From assembly GCA_037130365.1 (NCBI GenBank), contig JBAXTE010000001.1:1-64000 (forward strand): DNA of 64,000 nt, in the 5' to 3' direction. This document shows positions 1 to 7,163 of this stretch, piece by piece (the first letter of the stretch is position 1; every line of letters begins with the position of its first letter). Under the pieces are notes generated by a model, which saw only the letters and a list, made by a program, of their open reading frames with translations, was not told where the DNA came from and did no database searches. The stretch is from JBAXTE01 sp037130365 (GTDB lineage: Bacteria > Bacteroidota > Bacteroidia > Bacteroidales > WCHB1-69). A program made the position numbers and the translations under genes.

Positions 1-134
1 ATGCGTGTCTGAAGAACGTGAAACGTGAATCGATGTTTCGTGAAAAGAAGAGCGCGATGCGTGTCCAAAGAACGTGAAACGTGAAAAGGGTGCCGTGAAA
101 AGAAAAGTGCGATGTGAATCATTAGAAATTAAAA
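1..134. repeat. Direct repeats flanking four-helix cassette 1 (left)
   Basis: A unit of about 29 bp starting ATGCGTGTC occurs at 1-29 and again at 57-85 with two differences. Both copies contain CGTGAAACGTGAA (17-29 and 73-85). The exact reverse complement of that 13-mer appears twice on the other side of the neighbouring gene (552-564 and 584-596), so the gene lies between inverted repeat arrays. The array probably continues left of the window. Confidence 0.8.
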
Positions 135-485
135 TTATTTTTTTGATTTTAAAAATTTGATTAAACCTAATGTCATTTGTTTGATTTCCAATAATTTATT
201 ACTTACTTCTTCTATGTTTTTAATATATCCAATTTTTTGTGAAATAATTAATTGTGTTTCCAATTCTGCCATTGATCCAAGTGCAATATGTAGAAATTGA
301 ATAGTTTCAACATCTCCTTTTCTTGCTGAACCTTCCGCAATATTTGAAGGTATTGAAACTGCAGATCTTCTAATTTGAGATGTTAGTCCATAGATTTCTT
401 CTTTTGGAAAAGTGTTGGTCAGATTGTATATTTCAACAACCAACTGGATACTTTTATTCCAAACATCTAATTTCTTATGTTCCAT
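135..485 (-). CDS. Four-helix-bundle protein, 23S rRNA intervening-sequence (S23) type
   Basis: This 116-residue protein belongs to the four-helix-bundle family first known from open reading frames inside 23S rRNA intervening sequences; diversity-generating-retroelement Avd proteins share the fold. Typical features are an N-terminal KKLDVW segment, YGLTSQIRRSAVSIPSNIAEG at about 32-52 and a basic C-terminus. There is no signal peptide or membrane segment. The biochemical role is unknown; nucleic-acid binding is the usual guess. The gene sits between inverted arrays of GTGAAACGTGAA-type repeats and follows kce on the same strand. The product is similar in length to, but clearly diverged from, the 114-residue paralogue at 3072-3416. 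The family assignment is secure and the function is not. Confidence 0.85.
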   Translation of the reverse strand: MEHKKLDVWNKSIQLVVEIYNLTNTFPKEEIYGLTSQIRRSAVSIPSNIAEGSARKGDVETIQFLHIALGSMAELETQLIISQKIGYIKNIEEVSNKLLEIKQMTLGLIKFLKSKK

Positions 486-621
486 TTTATTTCAAGTTTA
501 TTTTCCTCATATCACAATTCACGAAATATCTTCTCACTTTTTATTCTTCATTTCACGTTTCACGAATTCTCTTTTCACATCTTTTCACGTTTCACGAAAT
601 ATCGTTTCACGACTCCCACTT
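486..621. repeat. Inverted repeat array flanking four-helix cassette 1 (right)
   Basis: The array holds two exact copies of TTCACGTTTCACG (552-564, 584-596) and several partial ones (TTCACGAAAT, CTTTTCACAT). It is the reverse complement of the array at 1-134. A transcript crossing the cassette could pair the arms into an imperfect stem with the four-helix gene in the loop. Plus-strand open frames through this stretch are by-products of the repeat composition and are not called. Confidence 0.8.
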
Positions 622-1446
622 CTATCTCTTCTCTATTCCTAAAATTACTCTCGCTTCCGCAGGTGTAGCCACTTCTCGGCCCAACTCTTTAGCCATACGA
701 ACAACTTTAGCAACTAGTTCGCCGTTTGATTTTGCAAGAACTCCTTTTGATATTGCAACATTATCTTCGAAACCAACTCTTACGTGACCGCCGTCGATAA
801 TTGCAGCCATTGCCAATGGAAATTCAAAACGACCTAACCCTGCTACAGTATATGTTGAATCAGCAGGAATGCTTCCACGTAGGAATACAAAGTCGCGAAG
901 ATCGCCACTAATTCCACCATTTACACCCATTACAAAATCAAAGTGCATTGGAGTTTTGATGAATCCTTTTTTCTGCAGACGTAAAGCCATGTCAATCATA
1001 CTTTTGTCGAATACTTCGAGTTCTGGTTTAATTCCGCGCTCAATCATACGTTCGCCAAAATACTTGATCGTGGTTTCGGTATTCATAAATACATCGTCAC
1101 CGCCAAAATTTAAGGTACCACAATCGAGGGTTGCCATTTCGGGATTGAGTTCCGTTGGTTGTAAACGTTCATCGTTGCTCATTCCAACAGCACCACCAGT
1201 TGAAGGTTGAATAATAACATCTGGACATGCTGCTTTGATAGCATCCATCATCAATTTAAACCGATTTTTGTCTTGAGTTGGAGTTCCATCGTCTTTACGA
1301 ACGTGAAGGTGAATAATACTTGCACCAGCATCGTAAGCAGATTTCGCTTCACGAACAATTTCTTCTACAGTGTATGGGACAGCAGGATTGTGCTCCTTTA
1401 ACACTTCAGCGCCACAAATGGCCGCGGTAATGATTAACTTTTCCAT
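622..1446 (-). CDS. kce: 3-keto-5-aminohexanoate cleavage enzyme
   Basis: Kce converts 3-keto-5-aminohexanoate and acetyl-CoA to 3-aminobutyryl-CoA and acetoacetate in anaerobic lysine fermentation. The 274-residue protein has the normal length for this family (BKACE/DUF849). Visible active-site elements are ITAAICGAE with Glu14, the zinc ligands His46 and His48 in IIHLHVR, the STGGAVG segment near 82-88, and GFEDN near 225-229 supplying the acidic residues. It resembles characterised Kce from Candidatus Cloacamonas as I remember that sequence. The gene lies downstream of a class III aminotransferase and a CoA-transferase subunit on the same strand, which fits the pathway. The window does not contain kamA, kamDE, kdd or kal. 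Other BKACE enzymes cleave different beta-keto acids, but the context favours Kce. Confidence 0.85.
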   Translation of the reverse strand: MEKLIITAAICGAEVLKEHNPAVPYTVEEIVREAKSAYDAGASIIHLHVRKDDGTPTQDKNRFKLMMDAIKAACPDVIIQPSTGGAVGMSNDERLQPTELNPEMATLDCGTLNFGGDDVFMNTETTIKYFGERMIERGIKPELEVFDKSMIDMALRLQKKGFIKTPMHFDFVMGVNGGISGDLRDFVFLRGSIPADSTYTVAGLGRFEFPLAMAAIIDGGHVRVGFEDNVAISKGVLAKSNGELVAKVVRMAKELGREVATPAEARVILGIEKR

Positions 1447-1485
1447 ATAATTGGTCTTTGTATTACTAAATATTTATTGTTTTTT

Positions 1486-1556
1486 AAAGTCGAAAGGCTG
1501 TAAAGTCGAAAGTTTGTAAAGTCCATAAAGTCGAAAGTCTATAAAGTCAAAAGTTT
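1486..1556. repeat. AAAGTCGAAAGTYTRTAAAGTC repeat array
   Basis: Tandem degenerate repeats built from AAAGTCGAAAG and TTTGTAAAGTC words. The opposite-sense array (GACTTTATAACTTTAC-type) lies at 1641-1687, so the decayed four-helix gene between them is flanked by inverted arrays, as in the intact cassette at 2989-3498. Unit lengths vary and there are no unique spacers, so this is not a CRISPR. Confidence 0.75.
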
Positions 1557-1571
1557 ATTAAGCTGAAAAAT

Positions 1572-1634
1572 TTATTTGTTGAAATTATATGCAATTCTTT
1601 TGCTAATAATATCTTTAAACCTCTCTATCATCAT
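1572..1634 (-). pseudogene. Internally deleted remnant of a four-helix-bundle gene
   Basis: On the minus strand the segment begins with codons for MMIERFKDI, matching MKIERFEDI at the start of the intact protein at 3072-3416. It then jumps to a stretch which in another frame reads LAKELHIISTNK, matching LAKELNFITVND near residues 81-92 of the same protein. About 70 internal codons are missing and the junction is out of frame, leaving 20 codons. It lies between inverted repeat arrays of the same type as the intact cassette. Confidence 0.7.
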
Positions 1635-1640
1635 ATCTCA

Positions 1641-1687
1641 TTGACTTTATAACTTTACGGACTTTATGGATTTTTGACTTTACGAAC
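1641..1687. repeat. Inverted repeat array, right arm of decayed cassette
   Basis: GACTTTATAACTTTACGGAC-like words are the reverse complement of the AAAGTCGAAAG/GTAAAGTC words at 1486-1556. The array runs to the stop codon of the aminotransferase gene at 1688. Confidence 0.7.
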
Positions 1688-2944
1688 TTATTTATAATAT
1701 TTTGCTCTTAGGTATTGGAACGATTCTTCAATTGCATTCAACGTGTAATCCAAATCTTCTTGGCTGTGACGGTAGCAGATATAACCGTGGTGGAAAGGTT
1801 GGAGGAACACCCCTTTACGAATTAATTGGGTATAGAAATCAGTACGTTTGTTTTTATATTGTTTTTCAGCATCTTTATCAAACGTAATTACCATCATTGG
1901 AGGAATTCCACTTATTCTGGCACCCACATCATATTTTTCGATTAATGCAGCAATGTTATTGTTGAAATAAGTGCCTTTTTCCCAAATCTTTTCGATGATA
2001 TTATCGCGTTGCATAATCTCAATGGTTTTTAATGCTGCAACATAACTCAAACTATTTGGAAAAAATGTAGAAGAAATAAATACATTTTTCTCTACCTCTT
2101 TCATCACTTCAGCTTTACCTGTAACAGCTCCAATTGGATAACCATTCGCTATTGCTTTTCCAAAAACAGCTAGGTCGGGAGTTACTCCATAATATTTTTG
2201 AGCACCGCCGATTGAAACTCTAAATCCAGTTCTGATTTCGTCAAAAATTAATACTGCACCATATTTATGAGTAAGCTCTTTCACTGCTTCGAGGTAACCT
2301 GCTTTTGGTTCTTGAATTTCGTGAGCCAAAGGATGACCCAGTGGAGTGATAATTACGGCTGCTGTATCATCAGCATTTGTTTTTAAAAGATTTTCTAAAC
2401 TCTCTAAATCATTATATTCAAATTCGTGAGTGTCTTCATACGCTTTTTCTAGTACACCACCTTTTCCTTCCACACACCAGTCGTGCCAGCCGTGGTAACC
2501 GCAACGCATAATTGCTTTTTTACCAGTATACGAACGAGCTATTCTGGTTGCTAAAGTAGTTGCATCAGAACCTGTAAGAACGAAAAAACTCATTTCAGAA
2601 CAAGGAATTATCTCTTTTAGCTTTTCAGCCAACATATTTTGGTACTTTTGAGTAAGCGAAAAGCAGAATCCTTTATTTTGAATTTGTGCAATCACTGCAT
2701 TATCAATCTCTTCCTCACGATTTCCAATAATCATTGGACCATACGCACATAAATAATCGATGTATTCGTTGCCATCAATATCAGTAACGCGACCACCTTT
2801 TCCACTATCGAAATAGATAGGATATTCGCCTTCCACAAAGTTGTAAGGTCTTCTAATACCAGCTACAGCTCCTGGAATGAGTGTCTTTGCATACTCATAC
2901 TCGTTGTTTGATTTCTCGAGATTTAATTTTGGTTGTTCTTTCAT
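1688..2944 (-). CDS. kat: Class III aminotransferase, probable 3-aminobutyryl-CoA transaminase
   Basis: A 418-residue PLP-dependent class III (fold type I) aminotransferase of glutamate-1-semialdehyde-aminomutase-like type. Visible motifs are TGSDATT at 124-130 for cofactor phosphate, GYHGWHDW at 149-156, FDEIRTGFR at 234-242 with Asp235 for the pyridine nitrogen, and FGKAIANG at 261-268 with Lys263 as Schiff-base lysine. Heme-pathway genes are absent nearby; instead it sits between a CoA-transferase subunit and kce. Candidatus Cloacamonas has a characterised acyl-CoA beta-transaminase (Kat) in this setting that turns 3-aminobutyryl-CoA into acetoacetyl-CoA with 2-oxoglutarate, replacing the ammonia-lyase Kal. 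I infer the same role here. A 2,1-aminomutase is less likely. The exact substrate is inference. Confidence 0.7.
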   Translation of the reverse strand: MKEQPKLNLEKSNNEYEYAKTLIPGAVAGIRRPYNFVEGEYPIYFDSGKGGRVTDIDGNEYIDYLCAYGPMIIGNREEEIDNAVIAQIQNKGFCFSLTQKYQNMLAEKLKEIIPCSEMSFFVLTGSDATTLATRIARSYTGKKAIMRCGYHGWHDWCVEGKGGVLEKAYEDTHEFEYNDLESLENLLKTNADDTAAVIITPLGHPLAHEIQEPKAGYLEAVKELTHKYGAVLIFDEIRTGFRVSIGGAQKYYGVTPDLAVFGKAIANGYPIGAVTGKAEVMKEVEKNVFISSTFFPNSLSYVAALKTIEIMQRDNIIEKIWEKGTYFNNNIAALIEKYDVGARISGIPPMMVITFDKDAEKQYKNKRTDFYTQLIRKGVFLQPFHHGYICYRHSQEDLDYTLNAIEESFQYLRAKYYK

Positions 2945-2988
2945 CGTATATATTTTTTTTTGTTTTTTTCTTAATTGATGCTTTTTTT

Positions 2989-3067
2989 AAGTCGAAAGTT
3001 TGTAAAGTCGAAAGTCTGTAAAGTCTTTAAAGTCGAAAGTTTGTAAAGTCGAAAGTCCTTAAAGTCT
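2989..3067. repeat. AAGTCGAAAGTTTGTAAAG repeat array (left arm, cassette 3)
   Basis: Four to five tandem degenerate copies of AAGTCGAAAGTTTGT/CTGTAAAG, closely related to the array at 1486-1556. The array ends at the stop codon of the four-helix gene and is mirrored by the opposite-sense array at 3429-3498. Confidence 0.8.
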
Positions 3068-3071
3068 TGAA

Positions 3072-3416
3072 TTAGAGCGTTTTTATTAAACCAGAAAGGA
3101 TTTTTGATATTTCTTCTGATAATGAATTTAATTCTGAATAATCATTTACTGTGATAAAATTCAATTCTTTTGCTAAAACTAACATCGAACGAACTTCACC
3201 ACAAGAACCCTTAGCTATAAACAAAAATTGTTTGAATTCTTTATCCCCTTTTCGCTCAAAGCCTTCTGCAATATTGTTCATTATTGAAACAGAGGCTCGT
3301 TGTATTTGATTAGTGAACCCAAAATCCTTACTTTCACGAAACAATGAGTAAATTTTGATGGTCAAGACTTTTGCTTTCTGCCATGCAACAATATCCTCAA
3401 ACCTCTCAATTTTCAT
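3072..3416 (-). CDS. Four-helix-bundle protein, 23S rRNA intervening-sequence (S23) type
   Basis: A 114-residue protein of the S23/IVS four-helix-bundle family. It starts MKIERFEDIVAWQKA, has FGFTNQIQRASVSIMNNIAEGFERKG in the middle and FKQFLFIAKGSCGEVRSML after it, all standard positions for the family. There is no signal or membrane segment. It interrupts the lysine-fermentation operon between CoA-transferase subunit A and the aminotransferase, and is bounded directly by inverted repeat arrays. The decayed copy at 1572-1634 derives from a close relative of this gene. The molecular function is unknown. Confidence 0.85.
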   Translation of the reverse strand: MKIERFEDIVAWQKAKVLTIKIYSLFRESKDFGFTNQIQRASVSIMNNIAEGFERKGDKEFKQFLFIAKGSCGEVRSMLVLAKELNFITVNDYSELNSLSEEISKILSGLIKTL

Positions 3417-3428
3417 AATTTCAACATT

Positions 3429-3498
3429 TTACTTTATAGACTTTATAAACTTTATGGACTTTCTAAACTTTATAGACTTTATGGACTTTATAGACTTT
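3429..3498. repeat. Inverted repeat array (right arm, cassette 3)
   Basis: Tandem ACTTTATAGACTTTATAAAC-type words, the reverse complement of the words at 2989-3067. It fills nearly all the space between the four-helix gene start and the stop codon of the CoA-transferase gene. Confidence 0.8.
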
Positions 3499-3502
3499 TC
3501 CT

Positions 3503-4150
3503 TTACTTTCTCACCATAAAATCCACAAATATTCCCGGTGTATGAACGGTTTCCATTGGAATATCACCAGTTTCTTTTAGCTCAGCAACTTCGGCAATTA
3601 CTATATCTGCAGCCATCGCCATCAACGGATTAAAATTTTGGGTTGTTCCTAAGTAAACCAAATTTCCTTCTTGATCTGCAATACTTGCTCCCAAAAGAGC
3701 TACATCTGCGCGTAATGGTTTTTCGAGCAGGAACTCTTTTCCATCAACGGTAATAACTTCTTTGCCTTCGGCAACCACAGTTCCAAGACCTGTAGGCGTA
3801 AGAAAGCCACCTAAACCAGCACCAGCAGAGCGAACTCGTTCGGCTAATGTACCTTGAGGATTAAACTCAACTTCAATTTCTTTTGCATTAAACTGATCTA
3901 TTGTTGATGGATTGGTGCCAATATGTGAAGTAATTACTTTTTTAACTTGTTTGTTCGCAATTAGCATCCCTAGCCCTCTATCAGGAAAAGCAGTATCATT
4001 ACAAATTAAGGTTAAGTTTTTAACGTTTGATTTTAAAAGTGCGTCAATAATCGTTTGTGGTGATCCATTTGCCAAAAATCCACCAATCATGATTGTCATG
4101 CCATCTTTTACTTTTGACACCGCTTCGTCAATCGAAATAATCTTGCTCAT
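3503..4150 (-). CDS. atoD: CoA-transferase subunit A (butyrate/acetoacetate type)
   Basis: This is the A (alpha) subunit of a two-subunit family I CoA-transferase, 215 residues, normal length. It has the glycine-rich IGGFLANGSPQTII segment near 22-35, ERVRSAGAGLGGFLTPTG near 104-121, and the closing segment around FNPLMAMAADIVIAE. In lysine fermentation such an enzyme exchanges CoA between butyryl-CoA and acetoacetate, the product of Kce. The catalytic glutamate of this family is in the B subunit, and no B-subunit gene is in the window: the next gene on the strand is a four-helix cassette. The partner is presumably further along the operon (left of position 1) or elsewhere. The symbol atoD is used in the sense of the family. 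Confidence 0.8.
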   Translation of the reverse strand: MSKIISIDEAVSKVKDGMTIMIGGFLANGSPQTIIDALLKSNVKNLTLICNDTAFPDRGLGMLIANKQVKKVITSHIGTNPSTIDQFNAKEIEVEFNPQGTLAERVRSAGAGLGGFLTPTGLGTVVAEGKEVITVDGKEFLLEKPLRADVALLGASIADQEGNLVYLGTTQNFNPLMAMAADIVIAEVAELKETGDIPMETVHTPGIFVDFMVRK

Positions 4151-4509
4151 TATATATGTGTTTTTATAAATTTATTCCCTATGAATTATATGTATAGTAG
4201 GTGCAAATTTATGAAAATAATTTATCTTTTCTAACGATAATTCGTTTTTAACAACGTTTTAATTTTACAACAGAAAATATCTGGAAATCAAAAGTATTGA
4301 ACTCTTATTTTACAACAATTTTAGTCGAAATATTCACATAATTTTCTCACTAAAACTGTGCGTATTATGCAGCAATTAGTGTTTTATAAAACTAACTCAA
4401 ATCTGAAGAATAATTGCTACTTTATAGTTGCCATTTTTTAATAGCTCAACTAAATTTTTAGTGTAGTTTTATGATGGGTTTTCCAAAAACAATCTTTAAT
4501 AAATACTGA
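4151..4509. other. Intergenic region upstream of the lysine-fermentation operon
   Basis: A 359-bp AT-rich gap with no convincing gene on either strand. It probably contains the promoter of the minus-strand CoA-transferase gene (see 4204-4211) and the 3' end of the RDD-protein transcript. No strong terminator hairpin was seen. Confidence 0.6.
4204..4211 (-). promoter_or_regulatory. Putative -7 box of the atoD-kat-kce operon
   Basis: The minus strand reads TAAATTTG, an exact match to the Bacteroidota -7 consensus TAnnTTTG, 53 bp upstream of the CoA-transferase start. No clear TTTG -33 element is seen at the usual distance. Confidence 0.4.
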
Positions 4510-5238
4510 TTATTTTTGATTCATATTTTCATAATCTTTGACAATGGTATGCAAAAATTGATAGTCAAATAATGTTGATTCAATATTTAATATTGATTTT
4601 ACTTTAATGGCTAAATCACGTACAACCTGCTGATTACCTGTAGTTTTAAATGTGGTTAAAGAATCTTTAATCACATTGATTTGCGCTTGAGTTAGCAAGC
4701 TGGTATTTGGAAAAACTGGAGTATACACTTCTGCAGAAAGGTACTGTGTAAGTTCGTTAAGCGTAACTTTTCCTTTAAGTTTAACCACAATTGTATCAGC
4801 AGCTAAATCGCCTAAACGCTGACTCCGCTTAGTAAGAGCAATAGTAACAATTGCTACTCCACCATAAGCAAAAAGGTCAATAGGACGCAACAACCATCTT
4901 AAGATAAAACTACCAATGGTAGGTTGAGAACCGTCAACTTTAACGACTCTAATTTTCATAATACTTTTGCCCCAAGATTGCCCGTGATTAAAAATTTCAA
5001 AAAGCAGATGATACAACCACACAGGAAGCACTCCAAGAAATATAATAACAAATACTACAATTATATTTTCTCCATTCTGATTCGCAGATGTTGCAGCAAT
5101 AAGCAAAATGACTACAAAAATCAGAAAAACACCAACAATTAAAGAATCAATTAGGTATGCCCAAATTCGACTAGTTAATGGAGCCATTTGGACATTTATT
5201 TCCACATTGTGCGAAGTTTCAATACTAATTTCACTCAT
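4510..5238 (-). CDS. RDD family membrane protein
   Basis: A 242-residue protein with the RDD domain in its first about 150 residues: ~LTSRIWAYLIDSLIVG (Arg-Asp pair), two hydrophobic segments near 28-50 and 58-82, GQSWGKSIMKIRVV near 87-100, and RPIDLFAYGGVAIVTIALTKRSQRLGDLAADTIVV closing the domain. The remaining about 85 residues are soluble. RDD proteins are poorly understood; some are proposed ion or small-molecule transporters. It is divergent from the SpoIIM-like gene, and in other Bacteroidota RDD genes accompany the same SpoIIM/DUF4129/MoxR/DUF58 set, so it probably belongs to that module. The function is unknown. Confidence 0.8.
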   Translation of the reverse strand: MSEISIETSHNVEINVQMAPLTSRIWAYLIDSLIVGVFLIFVVILLIAATSANQNGENIIVVFVIIFLGVLPVWLYHLLFEIFNHGQSWGKSIMKIRVVKVDGSQPTIGSFILRWLLRPIDLFAYGGVAIVTIALTKRSQRLGDLAADTIVVKLKGKVTLNELTQYLSAEVYTPVFPNTSLLTQAQINVIKDSLTTFKTTGNQQVVRDLAIKVKSILNIESTLFDYQFLHTIVKDYENMNQK

Positions 5239-5255
5239 TTTAAAAATATATTAGT

Positions 5256-5263
5256 TAAATTTG
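5256..5263 (+). promoter_or_regulatory. -7 box of the SpoIIM/MoxR/DUF58 operon
   Basis: TAAATTTG matches the Bacteroidota -7 consensus TAnnTTTG exactly and ends 27 bp before the ATG at 5291. An in-frame TTG at 5261 lies inside this box, which argues against using it as the start codon. A weak TTTC (5229-5232) could be the -33 element. Confidence 0.5.
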
Positions 5264-5290
5264 CAAAATCTCGTCAATTATTATAACTCT

Positions 5291-6280
5291 ATGAAAGAAG
5301 CTTTTTTTGTCCGGCAAAACAAAGATAAATGGCAAAACTACGAAAAAATAGGTAAAAACCAATTATCAATTACACCCGACGAGCTGGCGAATACATATAT
5401 TGATATCACAACTGATTTATCTTACGCACAAAGCAAATATAGAGATTCAAAATTAGCACAATATCTAAATGGGTTATCCTCTACATTACATCACGCAATT
5501 TATAAAAACAAACGCGAAAAGAGCAAACGTTTTATATCTTATTGGCTCGAAGAAGTTCCGTTAGAAATGTTTAAAGCTCGTAATGCAATGTTTATTTCAT
5601 TAATTGTTTTTGCAATAAGCATAGTGATTGGGTGCTTTTCTACTTCTGTAGATGACACTTTTGTGCGATTTATTTTGGGCGATGATTATGTTGAAATGAC
5701 TTTACGCAATATTGCCAATAATGATCCGATGGGAGTTTATAAATCCCAAAGTTCGGAGTTTATGTTTTTAGTAATCACTTTAAACAATCTTAAAGTAGCT
5801 TTTTTTGCTTTTGCACTCGGAATATTCACATCGTTTGGATCTTCTTATATTCTGATAAGTAATGGAGTTATGTTAGGTGTTTTTCAATATTTTTTCTATC
5901 AAAAAGGGCTGTTGGCAGATTCGATGTTGTCGATTTGGATTCACGGAACTTTAGAAATTTCTGCCATTGTAATTGCTGGTGGCGCAGGAATTCATATGGG
6001 AAATGGCTGGTTATTTCCAGGTACATATTCTCGTATGGCATCGTTTAAAAAATCCTCAAAAACAGGGCTTAAAATTGTTATTGGACTCGTTCCCGTTATT
6101 ATCACTGCAGGATTTTTAGAAAGCTACATTACACGACATTCAGAGTTTAGCCCAATAGCAAAAGCCTCATTTATTCTTGTTTCTCTTATTATTGTCATAT
6201 TATATTTTATTTATTTACCTTTAAAAATCAAAAAAGATGAATCAAAATTTAATCCCAATCGAGTTTTACAAACAACGTGA
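5291..6280 (+). CDS. Stage II sporulation protein M-like (DUF95) membrane protein
   Basis: A SpoIIM/DUF95-family membrane protein of 329 residues. I chose the ATG at 5291 (MKEAFFVRQNKDKW), the typical family N-terminus; an upstream in-frame TTG at 5261 overlaps the -7 promoter box. The first about 95 residues are soluble and basic; hydrophobic segments follow near 99-120, 165-190, 195-215, 225-245, 260-280 and 290-315. The organism is not expected to sporulate: in Bacteroidota this gene regularly sits with RDD, DUF4129, DUF4350, MoxR and DUF58 genes, as here. It begins that plus-strand operon and overlaps the next gene by 44 bp. The role is unknown. Confidence 0.8.
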   Translation: MKEAFFVRQNKDKWQNYEKIGKNQLSITPDELANTYIDITTDLSYAQSKYRDSKLAQYLNGLSSTLHHAIYKNKREKSKRFISYWLEEVPLEMFKARNAMFISLIVFAISIVIGCFSTSVDDTFVRFILGDDYVEMTLRNIANNDPMGVYKSQSSEFMFLVITLNNLKVAFFAFALGIFTSFGSSYILISNGVMLGVFQYFFYQKGLLADSMLSIWIHGTLEISAIVIAGGAGIHMGNGWLFPGTYSRMASFKKSSKTGLKIVIGLVPVIITAGFLESYITRHSEFSPIAKASFILVSLIIVILYFIYLPLKIKKDESKFNPNRVLQTT

Positions 6281-7097
6281 TTTAGGTGAAAAAATCAATG
6301 TAACATTTGATTTTATAAAACAAAACTTTAAAGAAATATTTGTTTTAATGGCCAAAACAGTTCTTCCAATTGTTGCTTTTATTGCAATTATTCCAGCGTT
6401 TTTTCCAGAATTTTTCATCTCTAATGTTAAACAATTAGAATATGTCAGTCCAAGTGCTCCACTTATAATGTTGGTTTATTATCTTGGTTATTTTGCGGCA
6501 ATGCTATACGGACAGTCAATAATCAACACATTGATGTATCAAAAGCTAATTGTATCAAAAGAGGGAAATTCTGAATTTTTTGATCTTAAAAGCGAAATCA
6601 ATTCCAATGTTTTTAAAATTTTTGGAACAAGTATGCTTGCTGGACTTGTAATCATGGGCTTTTCACTTTTATTAATTATACCTGGAATAATTGTAGCTGT
6701 TATGCTAAATTATGCTCCTACAGTAGCGGTATTTGAAAAGATAAGTCCATCTAAAGCAATTTCGAAATGCTGGAAAGGTGGATTGACAAATTGGTGGTCC
6801 ACATTTGGATTGATCATCGTTGTAGCAATTATTGTGGGAATTCTTAATTTTTTCACTTCATTACCAGCAACAATTTTCACTTTTATCATTGCTTTTACTT
6901 CAACTAATGGTGGAGAAGCTCATGGAATTATTTTTAAATCATTTTATTTTCTCTTTCACACCATATCCATTTTTGGGGCAATTATTTTATCCTCCATTTC
7001 TATAATCGCTTTAGCTTTTCAATATGGAAACATAAAAGAGCAAAAAGAAAATATTTCAATAAACAAACAAATTTCAGAATTCGAAAATCTAAAATAA
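6237..7097 (+). CDS. Uncharacterised multi-pass membrane protein
   Basis: A 286-residue integral membrane protein with about six hydrophobic segments (roughly 37-57, 75-95, 135-165, 185-210, 215-230 and 245-270) and a short charged C-terminus. The segment GIIVAVMLNYAPTVAVFEKI followed by SPSKAISKCWKGG near 170-190 is like that of membrane proteins related to the glycerophosphodiester-phosphodiesterase membrane domain, but I cannot assign a family firmly. The start overlaps the SpoIIM-like gene by 44 bp, implying translational coupling. It is followed after 66 bp by the DUF4129 gene. The function is unknown. Confidence 0.65.
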   Translation: MNQNLIPIEFYKQRDLGEKINVTFDFIKQNFKEIFVLMAKTVLPIVAFIAIIPAFFPEFFISNVKQLEYVSPSAPLIMLVYYLGYFAAMLYGQSIINTLMYQKLIVSKEGNSEFFDLKSEINSNVFKIFGTSMLAGLVIMGFSLLLIIPGIIVAVMLNYAPTVAVFEKISPSKAISKCWKGGLTNWWSTFGLIIVVAIIVGILNFFTSLPATIFTFIIAFTSTNGGEAHGIIFKSFYFLFHTISIFGAIILSSISIIALAFQYGNIKEQKENISINKQISEFENLK

Positions 7098-7163
7098 GTT
7101 TTCTTAAGTGCATTTGACTTGGGATAATACATTGAGGATTTATCGTTCCAAAATAATAACTAA

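Noticed and set aside
380..787. Plus-strand open frames over the first repeat array
   Set aside because: They cross two minus-strand genes and the repeat tract; the products are Phe/Ser-rich reading of TTTCACG repeats with no family features.
1486..1687. Possible CRISPR array
   Set aside because: The short words are degenerate, unit lengths vary, there are no unique spacers of constant length and no cas genes.
1688..2944. Glutamate-1-semialdehyde 2,1-aminomutase (hemL)
   Set aside because: The family is similar, but the surrounding genes are lysine-fermentation genes and no heme genes are near; an acyl-CoA beta-transaminase fits better.
5261..5290. TTG 5261 as start of the SpoIIM-like protein
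   Set aside because: It overlaps an exact -7 promoter box; ATG 5291 gives the usual family N-terminus.
5291..6280. Evidence for sporulation from the SpoIIM-like gene
   Set aside because: The family is widespread in non-sporulating Bacteroidota within MoxR/DUF58 operons; no other sporulation gene is present.
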